Under the pieces are notes generated by a model. That model saw nothing but the letters and a program-made list of their open reading frames with translations, made no database searches and was not told where the DNA came from. A DNA stretch of 64,000 bases from an uncultured Candidatus Actinomarinales bacterium (GTDB lineage Bacteria; Actinomycetota; Acidimicrobiia; Actinomarinales; Actinomarinaceae). Position 1 is the stretch's first letter, and every line of letters begins with the position of its first letter. This document shows positions 24,455 through 34,063 of the stretch, in pieces. The position numbers were made by a program, and so were the translations under genes. The stretch lies in the NCBI GenBank assembly GCA_943840565.1, contig CALSUY010000001.1, positions 434,001 through 498,000 on the forward strand. Direction: 5' to 3'.

Positions 24455-24967
24455 CTATGCTGATGATTTGTAATAATTTATATTCGTGAAAACATAATCC
24501 ATAGATATATCATGATCTTCTGTTGGCAATGAAGAAACCACTTGAAAATCATGACAAATACCAATCTTTGTTGTTTGAGGGTACTGTTCAAGTAGCATAT
24601 CGTAGTAACCGCCACCACGACCTAGCCTATGACCTGATGATGTAAAAGCTACTCCAGGAACTAGGAACACTTGAGTATCATTTTTAATGACTGGTTCCTC
24701 TGGCTCTAAGACTCCGAATTCGTTTTTAATAAAAGGTTCGGAAAATCTACAAATTTCTAACGTATTGCCTTTAAGAAAGACAGTATTCAATGTTAATTTT
24801 TCACTGACAGAAGCAAGTACATTGATTTCAGTTTTGATTGGGATATACGTACAGACTATTTTATCCTTCAATAACTCATTTAGTTTGTTTGAGATATCAT
24901 CCGAAAGTTCAATATTGAGAAGATTATGGTTAAGAAGGTTACCTCTAATATTATTTTTCTCTATCAT
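24455..24967 (-). CDS. 5-formyltetrahydrofolate cyclo-ligase
   Basis: ATG at 24967 gives 170 residues starting MIEKNN; a TTG at 24991 would add eight residues. The family block VPGVAFTSSGHRLGRGGGYYDMLL and the ending region IGICHDFQ are unmistakable. The enzyme uses ATP to turn 5-formyl-THF into 5,10-methenyl-THF. It precedes the LLM-radical SAM-flavin reductase operon by 12 bp and could be co-transcribed. It is divergent from plsC. Confidence 0.9.
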   Translation of the reverse strand: MIEKNNIRGNLLNHNLLNIELSDDISNKLNELLKDKIVCTYIPIKTEINVLASVSEKLTLNTVFLKGNTLEICRFSEPFIKNEFGVLEPEEPVIKNDTQVFLVPGVAFTSSGHRLGRGGGYYDMLLEQYPQTTKIGICHDFQVVSSLPTEDHDISMDYVFTNINYYKSSA

Positions 24968-25039
24968 CGTTTCATTTCTTTTGATATTCAATATAGTATT
25001 AGCTACATATTGAAAAATAAAATCCTAACTTGGGCAAAC

Positions 25040-25738
25040 ATGGTGATTATGGCCGTGTACACAATTCCAGTTGCTTATAGTATCTGGTTTATTGGAATAT
25101 TTGCCAAGTACACAAAAGTTAAATATTACATTGCTAAATCGTGGTGTAGTCCATGGATGTGGGCAGCTAGAGCAAAATTAGAACTTGTTAAAACTACAGA
25201 GTATAAAACTAACGAGCCTTATGTGGTTATATCAAATCACCTCTCCAATCTCGATCCAATGATGCAATTTAAATATTTAAAAATCAAATGGGTGTTTATG
25301 GCTAAAAAGGAAGTCTATAAACTACCCTTCTTTAGAACAGCAGCAAAAGCATTCAACTTTATAAAAGTTGATCGAAGTAATCCGAATGATAGAGTTTCAA
25401 TTAATGAGCAGGCCAAAATAATTTTTGAAAAAGGATGGTCTCTGATGGTGTACCCTCAAGGTACTAGGGTTCCTAAAGATGACTTTCGAAAGTTTAAAAG
25501 TGGAGCATTTCATATAGCTTTAGATAATGGGGTTCCGATTCTACCTGTTGTTATCGCAGGTACTGGAGATATCTGGCCACGAGGTAGTAAGTTTATGAAG
25601 AGTGGTAAAGCTATGATCAAAACATTAGAACCAATCGATATTAAGAAATACAACAAAGATACCATCGAAGAACTAGTTTCAGATACTCATAAGAAAATGA
25701 AAAAAGTATACGATGAAATGGTAGAAGCAATACAATAA
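25040..25738 (+). CDS. plsC: 1-acyl-sn-glycerol-3-phosphate acyltransferase (PlsC family)
   Basis: The frame is open from 24926, but that would overlap the divergent folate gene; ATG 25040 (MVIMAVYTIPV) is preferred and gives 232 residues. An N-terminal hydrophobic segment anchors it. The acyltransferase HX4D motif is in SNHLSNLDP and the third motif reads YPQGTRVP, with Gln instead of the common Glu of EGTR. It acylates lysophosphatidate in phospholipid synthesis, or a related lipid. The UPF0316 gene follows after 4 bp. Confidence 0.85.
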   Translation: MVIMAVYTIPVAYSIWFIGIFAKYTKVKYYIAKSWCSPWMWAARAKLELVKTTEYKTNEPYVVISNHLSNLDPMMQFKYLKIKWVFMAKKEVYKLPFFRTAAKAFNFIKVDRSNPNDRVSINEQAKIIFEKGWSLMVYPQGTRVPKDDFRKFKSGAFHIALDNGVPILPVVIAGTGDIWPRGSKFMKSGKAMIKTLEPIDIKKYNKDTIEELVSDTHKKMKKVYDEMVEAIQ

Positions 25739-25742
25739 CAAG

Positions 25743-26258
25743 ATGGACATATTTTTAGCTGTATCTTCTATCTTTTTTCTTCGACTTTTAGATCAAACGC
25801 TCGGAACCTTAAGAATGCTTTATGTAAATAAAGGAAAACCAACTTTTGGAGCTGCACTAGGGTTTGTTGAATCAGCAATCTGGGTAGTTGCTATTTCTCA
25901 GGTTATTAGGGATTTATCGGATCCATTTCTAGTAGTAGGTTATGCATTAGGTTTTGCATCAGGAACTATAGTAGGTTCTTACATCGAGTCTACGATAGCA
26001 ATTGGTGACGTAGTGATAAGAATATTTTCACCACAAGATGAAGATAGTCAACGTTTAGCAAAAACACTCCGGGACGAAGGTTTTGGTGTGACAATAATCA
26101 GTGGCGAAGGAATGGAAGGACAGGTAAGTATAGCTTGGTGTGTAGCACCTAGAAAAAAGGCAAAACGTATCTTAAGTATCGTTTCTTCTATTAATCCAGA
26201 TGCTTTTGTAACTACTGAGTCAACTAGTCCTATTAACTTAACCGCTAATCGAAAGTAA
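25743..26258 (+). CDS. UPF0316 membrane protein (DUF5698 + DUF2179)
   Basis: A 171-residue protein. Three transmembrane helices occupy roughly residues 1-85 (FFLRLLDQTLGTLRMLYVNKGK is the DUF5698 hallmark), followed by a cytosolic DUF2179-like domain with LAKTLRDEGFGVTIISGEGMEG. The function of the family is not established; the C-terminal domain may sense a ligand. It is probably co-transcribed with plsC and converges on pnp with no gap. Confidence 0.85.
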   Translation: MDIFLAVSSIFFLRLLDQTLGTLRMLYVNKGKPTFGAALGFVESAIWVVAISQVIRDLSDPFLVVGYALGFASGTIVGSYIESTIAIGDVVIRIFSPQDEDSQRLAKTLRDEGFGVTIISGEGMEGQVSIAWCVAPRKKAKRILSIVSSINPDAFVTTESTSPINLTANRK

Positions 26259-28580
26259 TTAGATTCCTTTTTCGAAGTCGTCTTCGAAAGAAACTCTCTT
26301 TCTTTTCGGTGAATCATCACTTGGCTTGTCGCCTCTTGGTTGATCATTACGATTTCTATTGTTAGGACGGTCATTTCTTTTTCTGTTGTCAGACTTTTTA
26401 AAATCTTTCTTTGCTCCACCTTTATCAACAGATTCCTCAGGGATTTCAAGATCTTCTAGTAAAGACAAACTGATTTTTCCATTTTCAATGGAGTCAACGT
26501 GTACTTTAATCTTGTCACCTGCAGATAAGACGTTTTCAGGGTTTGAAACTCTCTTCTCAGAATGGAATTTCGAAATATGTAATAGTCCATCTCTACCAGG
26601 CAATATATTAATAAATGCACCGTAAGTAGCAATGCTTACAACTTCTCCATCATAATCTGTATCAACTTCTACTGCAGGAGGATCGATTATCAACATAACC
26701 ATTTCCTTAGCAGCTTCAAGTCCCTCTTCTTCCGTTGATCCAAGGGTTAAGATACCATCGTCATCAATCTCAACACTAACGCCAGTCTCTTCTTCAATTT
26801 TTCTGATATTTTTACCTTTTGGACCGATTACTTCACCAATCTTATCTTTAGGTAATTCAACAGTTTCTAATCTTGGCGCGTTACCAGATAGCTTTTCTGC
26901 TGGTTCGGAAATTGTATCTTCCATAACATCCAAAATATGATGACGTGCATCCATTGCCTGATTCAAGGCTTTTCTAAGTACGTCTGAAGGTAGTCCCTCA
27001 ATTTTCATATCTAATTGTAAAGCTGTGATTACACCTCGTGTTCCTGCAACTTTAAAATCCATATCTCCAAGTGCATCTTCAGCACCCAAGATGTCAGTTA
27101 AGGTAACATAGTTGCTGTCTTTTGAAATAAGACCCATTGCAATACCTGCAACGTGTTCTCTTATTGGTACACCAGCAGCCATCAATGAAAGGCTGGAAGC
27201 ACAGACAGATGCTTGTGAAGTTGATCCATTTGAAGAAATTGCCTCACTTACAACTCGTATTGTGTAAGGAAAATCAATTTTTCCAGGAATTACAGGAATC
27301 ATTGCTTTCTCAGCTAATGCTCCGTGACCAATTTCTCTTCTCTTTGGTCCCCTCATCATATAAGCTTCACCCGTTGAGTATGGAGGGAAGTTGTAATGAT
27401 GCATGTACCTTTTTGAAGTAACAGTATCAATAGTATCAAGCATTTGTTCAAGTCTTGACATTCCTAATGTTGTTACATTTAGAACTTGTGTCTCACCGCG
27501 TAAAAATAATGATGACCCATGAACCATTGGTAAGAGGTTTATTTCAGCAGAAATATTTCTTATATCTGTTGGAGTTCTTCCATCCAGTCTTGGTCCACCA
27601 GCAACAACCCTATCTCTAACGACAGATTTTACAAGTGACTTAAAGGCTAACTTTACAGCTTTTGTATTATCGCCTTCTTCATTAGTGAATTCTTCAATGA
27701 CCTGAGTTTCAAGCTCTGATTGTTTTTCACTTCTTTCAGCTCTATCAGTAATAGCCATTACTTCTTCAACTTTTGATTTGTAGGAGGTATCAATACTGCT
27801 TTTTAGTTCAGCTGAATAATCTTCTATTAACGGCCATTCAACAACTGGAACTTCGTTCATTCCAACTAACTCTTTTTGAGCATTGATTAATGTTAAGATA
27901 TATTCTTTTGATAGATCAATTCCATCTGCAACAATATTTTCAGATGGTGCAACACTTCCTGCATCAATTTTTTCAAATGCATTATCTGCTGCTCCTGCCT
28001 CAACCATTACAATATCTATTTCATTATTGTTGTTTAATTTTCCAGCAACCACCATGTCAAAAATTGAATCTTCTTGTTCAGTGTTTGTAGCTTGAACTAC
28101 CCAGTTATCGTTAATTAAAGACATCCTGACTGCGCCAACTGGTGACTCAAGTGGTACACCTGCTAATTGCAATCCAAGAGATGCTGCATTTAATGACAAA
28201 ATATCATATTCATTTTCATTATCTACACTGAGTACTGTTGCGATAATTTGTGTTTCACAACGAAAACCCTCTGCGAATGAAGGCCTTAGGGGTCTATCAA
28301 TCAACCTACAAGCTAAGATTGCCTTTTCTGTTTGTCTTCCTTCTCTTCTGAAAAATCCACCAGGAATTTTTCCTGCAGCGTACATACGCTCTTCAACATC
28401 AACGGTTAGTGGAAAGAAGTCTATTCCCTCTCTAACAGTTTTGTTAGCAACAGTTGTTACCAAAACGTTTGTGTCTCCAGAAGTTGCTACTACAGCACCA
28501 GGTGCTTGCAGAGCTAGTTTTCCAGTTTCGAATTTTATAGTTTTACCACCAATTTCACAGGTGACATTAGTTACGGACAT
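26259..28580 (-). CDS. pnp: Polyribonucleotide nucleotidyltransferase (PNPase)
   Basis: A 773-residue trimeric 3'-5' phosphorolytic exonuclease. It has two RNase PH domains (first with DFFPLTVDVEERMYAAGKIPGGFFRREGR, second with LFLRGETQVL and MHHYNFPPYSTGE), a KH domain (VIGPKGKNIRKIEEETG), an S1 domain (YGAFINILPGRDGLLHIS) and a basic Arg/Asn/Asp-rich tail. The upstream gap to rpsO contains an AT-rich inverted repeat (TTAATTG/CAATTAA around 28607-28641) that could be an RNase III-type processing site as in other pnp leaders. It closes the large translation block. Confidence 0.97.
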   Translation of the reverse strand: MSVTNVTCEIGGKTIKFETGKLALQAPGAVVATSGDTNVLVTTVANKTVREGIDFFPLTVDVEERMYAAGKIPGGFFRREGRQTEKAILACRLIDRPLRPSFAEGFRCETQIIATVLSVDNENEYDILSLNAASLGLQLAGVPLESPVGAVRMSLINDNWVVQATNTEQEDSIFDMVVAGKLNNNNEIDIVMVEAGAADNAFEKIDAGSVAPSENIVADGIDLSKEYILTLINAQKELVGMNEVPVVEWPLIEDYSAELKSSIDTSYKSKVEEVMAITDRAERSEKQSELETQVIEEFTNEEGDNTKAVKLAFKSLVKSVVRDRVVAGGPRLDGRTPTDIRNISAEINLLPMVHGSSLFLRGETQVLNVTTLGMSRLEQMLDTIDTVTSKRYMHHYNFPPYSTGEAYMMRGPKRREIGHGALAEKAMIPVIPGKIDFPYTIRVVSEAISSNGSTSQASVCASSLSLMAAGVPIREHVAGIAMGLISKDSNYVTLTDILGAEDALGDMDFKVAGTRGVITALQLDMKIEGLPSDVLRKALNQAMDARHHILDVMEDTISEPAEKLSGNAPRLETVELPKDKIGEVIGPKGKNIRKIEEETGVSVEIDDDGILTLGSTEEEGLEAAKEMVMLIIDPPAVEVDTDYDGEVVSIATYGAFINILPGRDGLLHISKFHSEKRVSNPENVLSAGDKIKVHVDSIENGKISLSLLEDLEIPEESVDKGGAKKDFKKSDNRKRNDRPNNRNRNDQPRGDKPSDDSPKRKRVSFEDDFEKGI

Positions 28581-28672
28581 GTATCCTCTTTTCTAGACGG
28601 AGGTTATTAATTGTCAGCCTTCTTTAAAAGCTCCCAATTAACAACTCATCGTCTTATGTTTTATTTATTTAT

Positions 28673-28930
28673 TTATCTTCTAATACCTAGTTTTTCAATT
28701 AAAGATCGGTATCTTGTGACATCTTGATTTTGAAGATATTGAAGAAGCCTTTTTCTTTTACCAACAAGCATAAGCAATCCTCTTCTTGTATGGTGATCTT
28801 TTTTGTGTTCCTTCAAATGATCAGTTAAGTGACTAATTCTTTCACTTAATAAAGCAATCTGTACTTCAGTTGATCCTGTATCAGTATCAGATTTTCCGTA
28901 TTCTTTAATTATATTTTCTTTAGTATTCAT
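28673..28930 (-). CDS. rpsO: 30S ribosomal protein S15
   Basis: An 85-residue protein matching S15 throughout: [34 protein letters not shown] and the ending [12 protein letters not shown]. It binds the central domain of 16S rRNA. It is placed between ribF and pnp, the classical order. Confidence 0.97.
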   Translation of the reverse strand: MNTKENIIKEYGKSDTDTGSTEVQIALLSERISHLTDHLKEHKKDHHTRRGLLMLVGKRKRLLQYLQNQDVTRYRSLIEKLGIRR

Positions 28931-28969
28931 TCGAGATAATAATAGTACCCACTTAATCTAATGTTGTAA

Positions 28970-29869
28970 TTAAAAGTTATTCTTTATTTTTTCAATATCT
29001 TCATATATTTGGGCTTTTAAGGCGTCCAATGATTCAAATTTGTGTTCATCCCTTATAAAATCAATCAATTCAAAGGAGAGCTCTTGATCGTAAATATTAT
29101 CATTGAAATCCAAAATATGAATTTCTGTTTTTATCGCGATATCGTCATCAATAGTGGGATTATTTCCTATATTTAAACAACCAAGATAAGTCTTATTGTC
29201 AAGATAAACATTTACGGCATAAACACCGAATCTAGGCATCTGTACATTTTCTTTTATAGCGATATTAGCAGTAGGTACACCTATTGAAGTTCCTAGTTGT
29301 TTTCCTTTTGAAACAATGCCTTTATAAGAAATCTTACGACCTAAAAGTTTTTCAGCTTGTTTAATGTCACCCTGTGCATAAGATAAGCGAATTTTGGTTG
29401 TTGAGACCTTTTCAGCATCAATTAAAAAATCATCAAGAAGTATCACATTATCTACACCAAAATATCCAATTAAAGTGTTAACATCTCCAACTCTTTGATT
29501 TCCAAATTTAAAATCTTTTCCTATGACTAATTTTTCTGTTTGGAGATTATTTTTTAGAAAATCACAAAAATCTGAAGCGTCCATAGTGTTAACTGATTTA
29601 AAATCTAAAAAAACAATATTCTTAGGATTTAACTGTTCAAACATTTTAGTTCTCTCTTCTTGATCTAAAAGTGGATCTAATGAGGAATTAAAAAAAACTT
29701 TTGGTATTTGATTGAAAGTAACAATTTGAAATTCACCAGCTGAAACTTTAAAAGCCTCTTCAAATAATGCCTTGTGTCCAAGATGTACACCATCAAAGGC
29801 TCCTATTGAAGTCACTAGAGAATGTGAGTCAACACTGTCCCCTGGTTTAAAATCTTTGTAGACATTCAT
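28970..29869 (-). CDS. ribF: Bifunctional riboflavin kinase/FMN adenylyltransferase
   Basis: A 299-residue enzyme making FMN and FAD. The nucleotidyltransferase half has GAFDGVHLGHKALF, VIGKDFKFGNQRVGD and VSTTKIR; the kinase half has GVPTANI and the ending EHKFESLDALKAQI. The start overlaps the truB stop by 4 bp. It supplies the flavins needed by the many flavoproteins nearby. Confidence 0.95.
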   Translation of the reverse strand: MNVYKDFKPGDSVDSHSLVTSIGAFDGVHLGHKALFEEAFKVSAGEFQIVTFNQIPKVFFNSSLDPLLDQEERTKMFEQLNPKNIVFLDFKSVNTMDASDFCDFLKNNLQTEKLVIGKDFKFGNQRVGDVNTLIGYFGVDNVILLDDFLIDAEKVSTTKIRLSYAQGDIKQAEKLLGRKISYKGIVSKGKQLGTSIGVPTANIAIKENVQMPRFGVYAVNVYLDNKTYLGCLNIGNNPTIDDDIAIKTEIHILDFNDNIYDQELSFELIDFIRDEHKFESLDALKAQIYEDIEKIKNNF

Positions 29870-30747
29870 AAAAGAACTTTCTCTGGCTTGTAAAAATTAT
29901 CATTGAATGGTTTATAAAGTGCAGCAATTTGATTACTGTATTCCATTATTGTCATTTCACTACCATCAAATACTGCACTGTTTAAAAGTTCACCATGCAA
30001 TATTTTTTCACTCATTTCTTTATCTATTTTAACTATAGGAAAATCTAAGATTTTACTCCAATGTATAGGATCTGGTTGCTCTTCTTTCTTAAGTTCATTT
30101 ACATCTTTGATGAATTTATTATCTTCTACACTAAGTTTTCCAATGTGTGTTCGTAAAATTTCTGTTACTACAGCAGTCGTATCAAGTTTTACAGCGAGAT
30201 CTAAAATTAGAGATCTGATATAAGTACCTTTGCTAACTGTAATGATAAATTCAGCTACTGCCCCATCGATATTAAGTAGAGAGAAATCTGAAATATTAAT
30301 CTCTCTTTCAGGGACTTCTACTTCTTTTCCCTGCCTTGCGTATTTATACAAACGCTTGCCATCAACTTTAACTGCTGAATATAGTGGTGGCTTTTGCATT
30401 GATAGTCCCAGAAAACTTTTTAATAAAACTTGAATTTCATCATGTGAGTTAGCTAGATCAATTTCTTCATTCTTAATAACTTCAGTGTCGGTATCAATAG
30501 AATCAGAGGAGTGGCCAAAAAGTGCTCTAACTTTATATGTTTTATCTGTTTCATTGGTGTAGTTGAATAGTTTCGTATATTTATCAGTGGCTATAAGCAT
30601 CAATCCCTCAGCATTTGGATCTAACGTACCAGCATGACCAACTTTATTGAATTTATATAAATATTTAAATTTTGAACATAAATCTTGAGAGGTCCAAGTC
30701 TTAGGTTTATTTATTAGATAAAAATTAGATCTGTTTTCTGATTTCAT
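29866..30747 (-). CDS. truB: tRNA pseudouridine(55) synthase
   Basis: A 293-residue enzyme with the catalytic block KVGHAGTLDPNAEGLM (Asp in GTLDP) and KPPLYSAVKVDGKRLYKYARQG. It forms the pseudouridine of the tRNA T-loop. It overlaps nrnA by 23 bp upstream and ribF by 4 bp downstream. Confidence 0.95.
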   Translation of the reverse strand: MKSENRSNFYLINKPKTWTSQDLCSKFKYLYKFNKVGHAGTLDPNAEGLMLIATDKYTKLFNYTNETDKTYKVRALFGHSSDSIDTDTEVIKNEEIDLANSHDEIQVLLKSFLGLSMQKPPLYSAVKVDGKRLYKYARQGKEVEVPEREINISDFSLLNIDGAVAEFIITVSKGTYIRSLILDLAVKLDTTAVVTEILRTHIGKLSVEDNKFIKDVNELKKEEQPDPIHWSKILDFPIVKIDKEMSEKILHGELLNSAVFDGSEMTIMEYSNQIAALYKPFNDNFYKPEKVLL

Positions 30748-31669
30748 TTTTAATATTTAGAATGATTTCATCGATACTTAAATCAGAGGAAAAACCACTT
30801 GCAGCTTTATGTCCGCCTCCATCAAAGAATGAAGCTAATTGTTGCACATTAAAATCTGTTCTAGATCTTAAACTTCCTTTAAACGAACCATCGGTTTGTT
30901 CTTTTAACAGAAGCGCAATATCTGATTCTTTAGCAAGTCGGACAACATCAATTAGAAAATCAGTTTCTGCAGGTGTGGTTTTAAATTCTGAATAATCCTC
31001 TTGATACACAACAGAATGTAGGAATCGTAATTCTCTGTCCAGTTCGATTCGTTCAATTACCTTACTTTGTAGTTTTAGTGCATCTAATTCTATAGAGCCA
31101 TAAATATTCTCACTGATAGAACTTAAATTTGACCCTTTACTCATTAAATCTGCTGCAATAGAAAATACTTCAGAATTTGTGTTTGAATACTGGAATCTAC
31201 CTGTGTCTGTAATCAGACCAGTCATAAGGCAATCTGCAATTTCCTGCGTAATAGAGAGATCTTCTTCTATAAGAATTCTATATAGGACTTGTGTGGTGCT
31301 TGCAGCTTTTGGATCAATTATCTGAAGATCTCCAAATGTAGGATCAATATGATGATCTACAACAACAATTTTTTCTGAGTTGAGAACTAGTGATTCTAAT
31401 TTGCCCAATCTTGAGGAGCTACCGCAGTCAAATACATACGTTGTTTTATACACATCTTTATCTGGTGTTGATATCAGATTAAAAGGTAAATGGTTTAAAT
31501 TACTTGGAAGTTCTCCAGTTACATCAAAGGCTACTGTTGATTCAATATTTAAAGAATCTAAAAGAAGTTTCAACGCAAGTGCGGAACCAACTGCATCCCC
31601 ATCAGGATTAATATGTCCAGTAATAAGAATAGGTGTTCCATTAAAGGTTTCTTTAAAATTATTTTTCAT
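30725..31669 (-). CDS. nrnA: DHH-family oligoribonuclease / pAp phosphatase NrnA
   Basis: A 314-residue DHH phosphoesterase: TGHINPDGDAVGSALAL, VVDHHIDPTFGD and the DHHA1 motif GGGHKAASGF. It degrades nanoRNAs and 3'-phosphoadenosine 5'-phosphate. The order rbfA-nrnA-truB is standard in Gram-positives. It overlaps rbfA by 11 bp and truB by 23 bp. Confidence 0.93.
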   Translation of the reverse strand: MKNNFKETFNGTPILITGHINPDGDAVGSALALKLLLDSLNIESTVAFDVTGELPSNLNHLPFNLISTPDKDVYKTTYVFDCGSSSRLGKLESLVLNSEKIVVVDHHIDPTFGDLQIIDPKAASTTQVLYRILIEEDLSITQEIADCLMTGLITDTGRFQYSNTNSEVFSIAADLMSKGSNLSSISENIYGSIELDALKLQSKVIERIELDRELRFLHSVVYQEDYSEFKTTPAETDFLIDVVRLAKESDIALLLKEQTDGSFKGSLRSRTDFNVQQLASFFDGGGHKAASGFSSDLSIDEIILNIKNEIRKQI

Positions 31670-32009
31670 TAGCTTTGTATATTAATTCATTTAATTTATC
31701 TGCATTTTCAAAAGTAAAATCAATTTCAAATTGTATTTTTGGTATAAATTTTGTAGTTAATTGGCTGCCTAATTCTTTTTGTATCTTTCCTCTATTTTTA
31801 TCTAATGCTTTTGATAAGGTTCCTTTTGCATTCTCTAAAGAAGAAACATAAATTGTACATCTTTTTAAATCAGGCGATGTGGAAACATGTGTAACGGTTG
31901 CTTTATTTAAATTAGGATCTGAGCTTCGTAATAGTTCCTGAGAAATAATTTGATGAATCTGTGGATTAATCCTGTTAATTCTTCCACCTCTAGTTTGTTT
32001 TTTCATCAT
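31659..32009 (-). CDS. rbfA: 30S ribosome-binding factor RbfA
   Basis: A 116-residue KH-type protein with GRINRINPQIHQIISQELL and VTHVSTSPDLKRCTIYVSSL. It assists late 16S rRNA maturation. Its start is 2 bp after the infB stop. Confidence 0.94.
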   Translation of the reverse strand: MMKKQTRGGRINRINPQIHQIISQELLRSSDPNLNKATVTHVSTSPDLKRCTIYVSSLENAKGTLSKALDKNRGKIQKELGSQLTTKFIPKIQFEIDFTFENADKLNELIYKANEK

Positions 32010-32011
32010 TA

Positions 32012-34063
32012 TTATTTTATTTCAACTTCACCAAGGATTTCAATTACATCGCCTTCTTTAATGTCTTTATAGTCTGTTAATCCAATACCGCACTCAAGAC
32101 CTTCTAACACGGATTCAACATTGTCTTTAAATCTTCTTAATGACGTTACTGTTCCTTCATATATCACAACACCATCTCGTAACAACCTTGCTTTGCTATT
32201 TAACTCGACTCGTCCCTCGGTAACAATAGAACCTGCCACAACACCGACTTTTGGAGCTCTAAAAGTTGTTCTGACATCTACCATACCAATCACGGCTTCC
32301 TCTGTCTTAATAGTCATCTCACCTTGTAATGCTTCAGTGATATCGTCTAATAATTCATAAATAATCTGATATGTTCTAACATCTATACCCTTGCTTTGAG
32401 CCATATTTCTAGCCTGGCTATCAGGCCTGACATTAAAGCCAAGTATTAACGAACTGGTTGCGCCTGCAAGATCTACATCTGAAAGGACGATACCGCCAAC
32501 TGCAGAGTGAACAATTTGTATTTGCACTTCGTCTGAAGATAGTTTTAATAATCCATCTTTAATTGCCTCAACTGAACCGTTTGTATCAGCTTTTAAGATA
32601 ATGTTTATTGTATTTAACTCCCCTTCTTGGAGTAGTTGCATCATTTCTGACACTCGTGATTGAACTGTATAAGCTGAGCTGTCAAAATCTTTTAATAATG
32701 TTTTATTTTCTTCAGCTTTTGCTTTTGCTTCTTTTTGATTTTTAACTGCAACAAACTGATCACCTGAATTTGGTGACTCATCCCAGCCGATAATGTCTAC
32801 AGGAGATCCAGGAATTACATTTTTTAGAGTTTTATTTGTATGGTCGAACATTGATTTAACTCTACAAAATGCTCCTCCAGCATAAAGAAAATCACCTTGT
32901 TTTAATGTTCCTCTTGTTACTACAACTGTTGCAACATTACCTCTGCCAACTTCCATTCGTGATTCAATGATATAACCAGAGGCGTTCGTATTAGGATTAG
33001 CCTTTAATTCTTCGATTTCTGCTACTAAAGATAATGTTTCTAATAAATCATCAACTCCATCACCCTTTAAGGCAGAAACTTCTACTACAGGTGTATCCCC
33101 ACCAAGATCTTCTGCAATAATCTCATACTTTGTTAAATCAGCTTTTACTAACGAAGGATTTGCGTCGGGTAGGTCACATTTATTAACTGCTACAACTATT
33201 GGTACACCAGCGGCTTTAGAATGATTAATCGCCTCAATTGTTTGTGGCATGATACCGTCATCTGCAGCAACAACAAGAACAACTATGTCGGTTACATTAG
33301 CTCCTCTGGCTCTCATTTGAGTAAAAGCTTCGTGACCAGGTGTGTCAATGAATGTTATTCCAAGATCACCTGATTCGACTTTATATGCACCAACATGTTG
33401 GGTTATCCCACCAGCTTCACCATCAGCAACTTTTTCATTTCTTATATAATCTAACAAACTTGTTTTTCCATGATCAACATGGCCCATAACTGTAATAATG
33501 GGTGCTCGAACAGTTAAGTTTTCTTCTTCGTCGGCAAATTCTTCAATATCTAATATCTCTGAACGTTTAATTTCGACTTTTTCAACCATCTCGGCCATTA
33601 AGTCATATTTTTCTAGCAAAGACTCTACTTCGCTGTCTTTTAATTCGGAAGTCATTGATTGCATAATTCCTAAAGACATGAGGTCTCCAACAATCTGGGT
33701 AGCTTCAATATTAATTATTGAAGAGAGTTCTTCTGGAGTTGAGCCTGATGGAACCTCTACTATTTGGATATCTACATTGTTTTCAGTACTTGGTATAACA
33801 GCTTTATCTTCTGATTCCTCTATTTTTTCTGTTTTAGAATCTTCTTTTTCAACTACCTGTTTAGTCTCTACTACGTCAGGCTGAGTATCTTCTTGAGTTG
33901 AATTTTTTTCATTGAAAGCTAATAGAACTAATTCCTCTTCTTCTGGTGTTAAACCAGATGAAGCTGTTTTGACTTCAATACCTAATTCATTAGCTAGGAA
34001 CACAATGTCAGCTGATGCGACATCGAGCTCTTTAGCAATTTGATGAATACGCTTTTTAGCCAT
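32012..34063 (-). CDS. infB: Translation initiation factor IF-2
   Basis: A 683-residue GTPase. The N-terminal IF2N module (RIHQIAKELDVASADIVFLANELGIEVK) is followed by a Glu-rich linker. The G domain has G1 GHVDHGKTS, G3 DTPGHEAF and G4 NKCD, then the two beta-barrel domains with the IF-2 domain 3. It is short for an actinobacterium, because the linker is reduced. Its ATG shares one base with the nusA stop (TAATG). The YlxR gene usual between nusA and infB is absent. Confidence 0.97.
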   Translation of the reverse strand: MAKKRIHQIAKELDVASADIVFLANELGIEVKTASSGLTPEEEELVLLAFNEKNSTQEDTQPDVVETKQVVEKEDSKTEKIEESEDKAVIPSTENNVDIQIVEVPSGSTPEELSSIINIEATQIVGDLMSLGIMQSMTSELKDSEVESLLEKYDLMAEMVEKVEIKRSEILDIEEFADEEENLTVRAPIITVMGHVDHGKTSLLDYIRNEKVADGEAGGITQHVGAYKVESGDLGITFIDTPGHEAFTQMRARGANVTDIVVLVVAADDGIMPQTIEAINHSKAAGVPIVVAVNKCDLPDANPSLVKADLTKYEIIAEDLGGDTPVVEVSALKGDGVDDLLETLSLVAEIEELKANPNTNASGYIIESRMEVGRGNVATVVVTRGTLKQGDFLYAGGAFCRVKSMFDHTNKTLKNVIPGSPVDIIGWDESPNSGDQFVAVKNQKEAKAKAEENKTLLKDFDSSAYTVQSRVSEMMQLLQEGELNTINIILKADTNGSVEAIKDGLLKLSSDEVQIQIVHSAVGGIVLSDVDLAGATSSLILGFNVRPDSQARNMAQSKGIDVRTYQIIYELLDDITEALQGEMTIKTEEAVIGMVDVRTTFRAPKVGVVAGSIVTEGRVELNSKARLLRDGVVIYEGTVTSLRRFKDNVESVLEGLECGIGLTDYKDIKEGDVIEILGEVEIK

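Noticed and set aside
26048-26449. 133-codon minus-strand ORF across the UPF0316 and pnp ends
   Set aside because: It is antisense to the UPF0316 gene and out of frame with pnp; composition is that of a shadow ORF.
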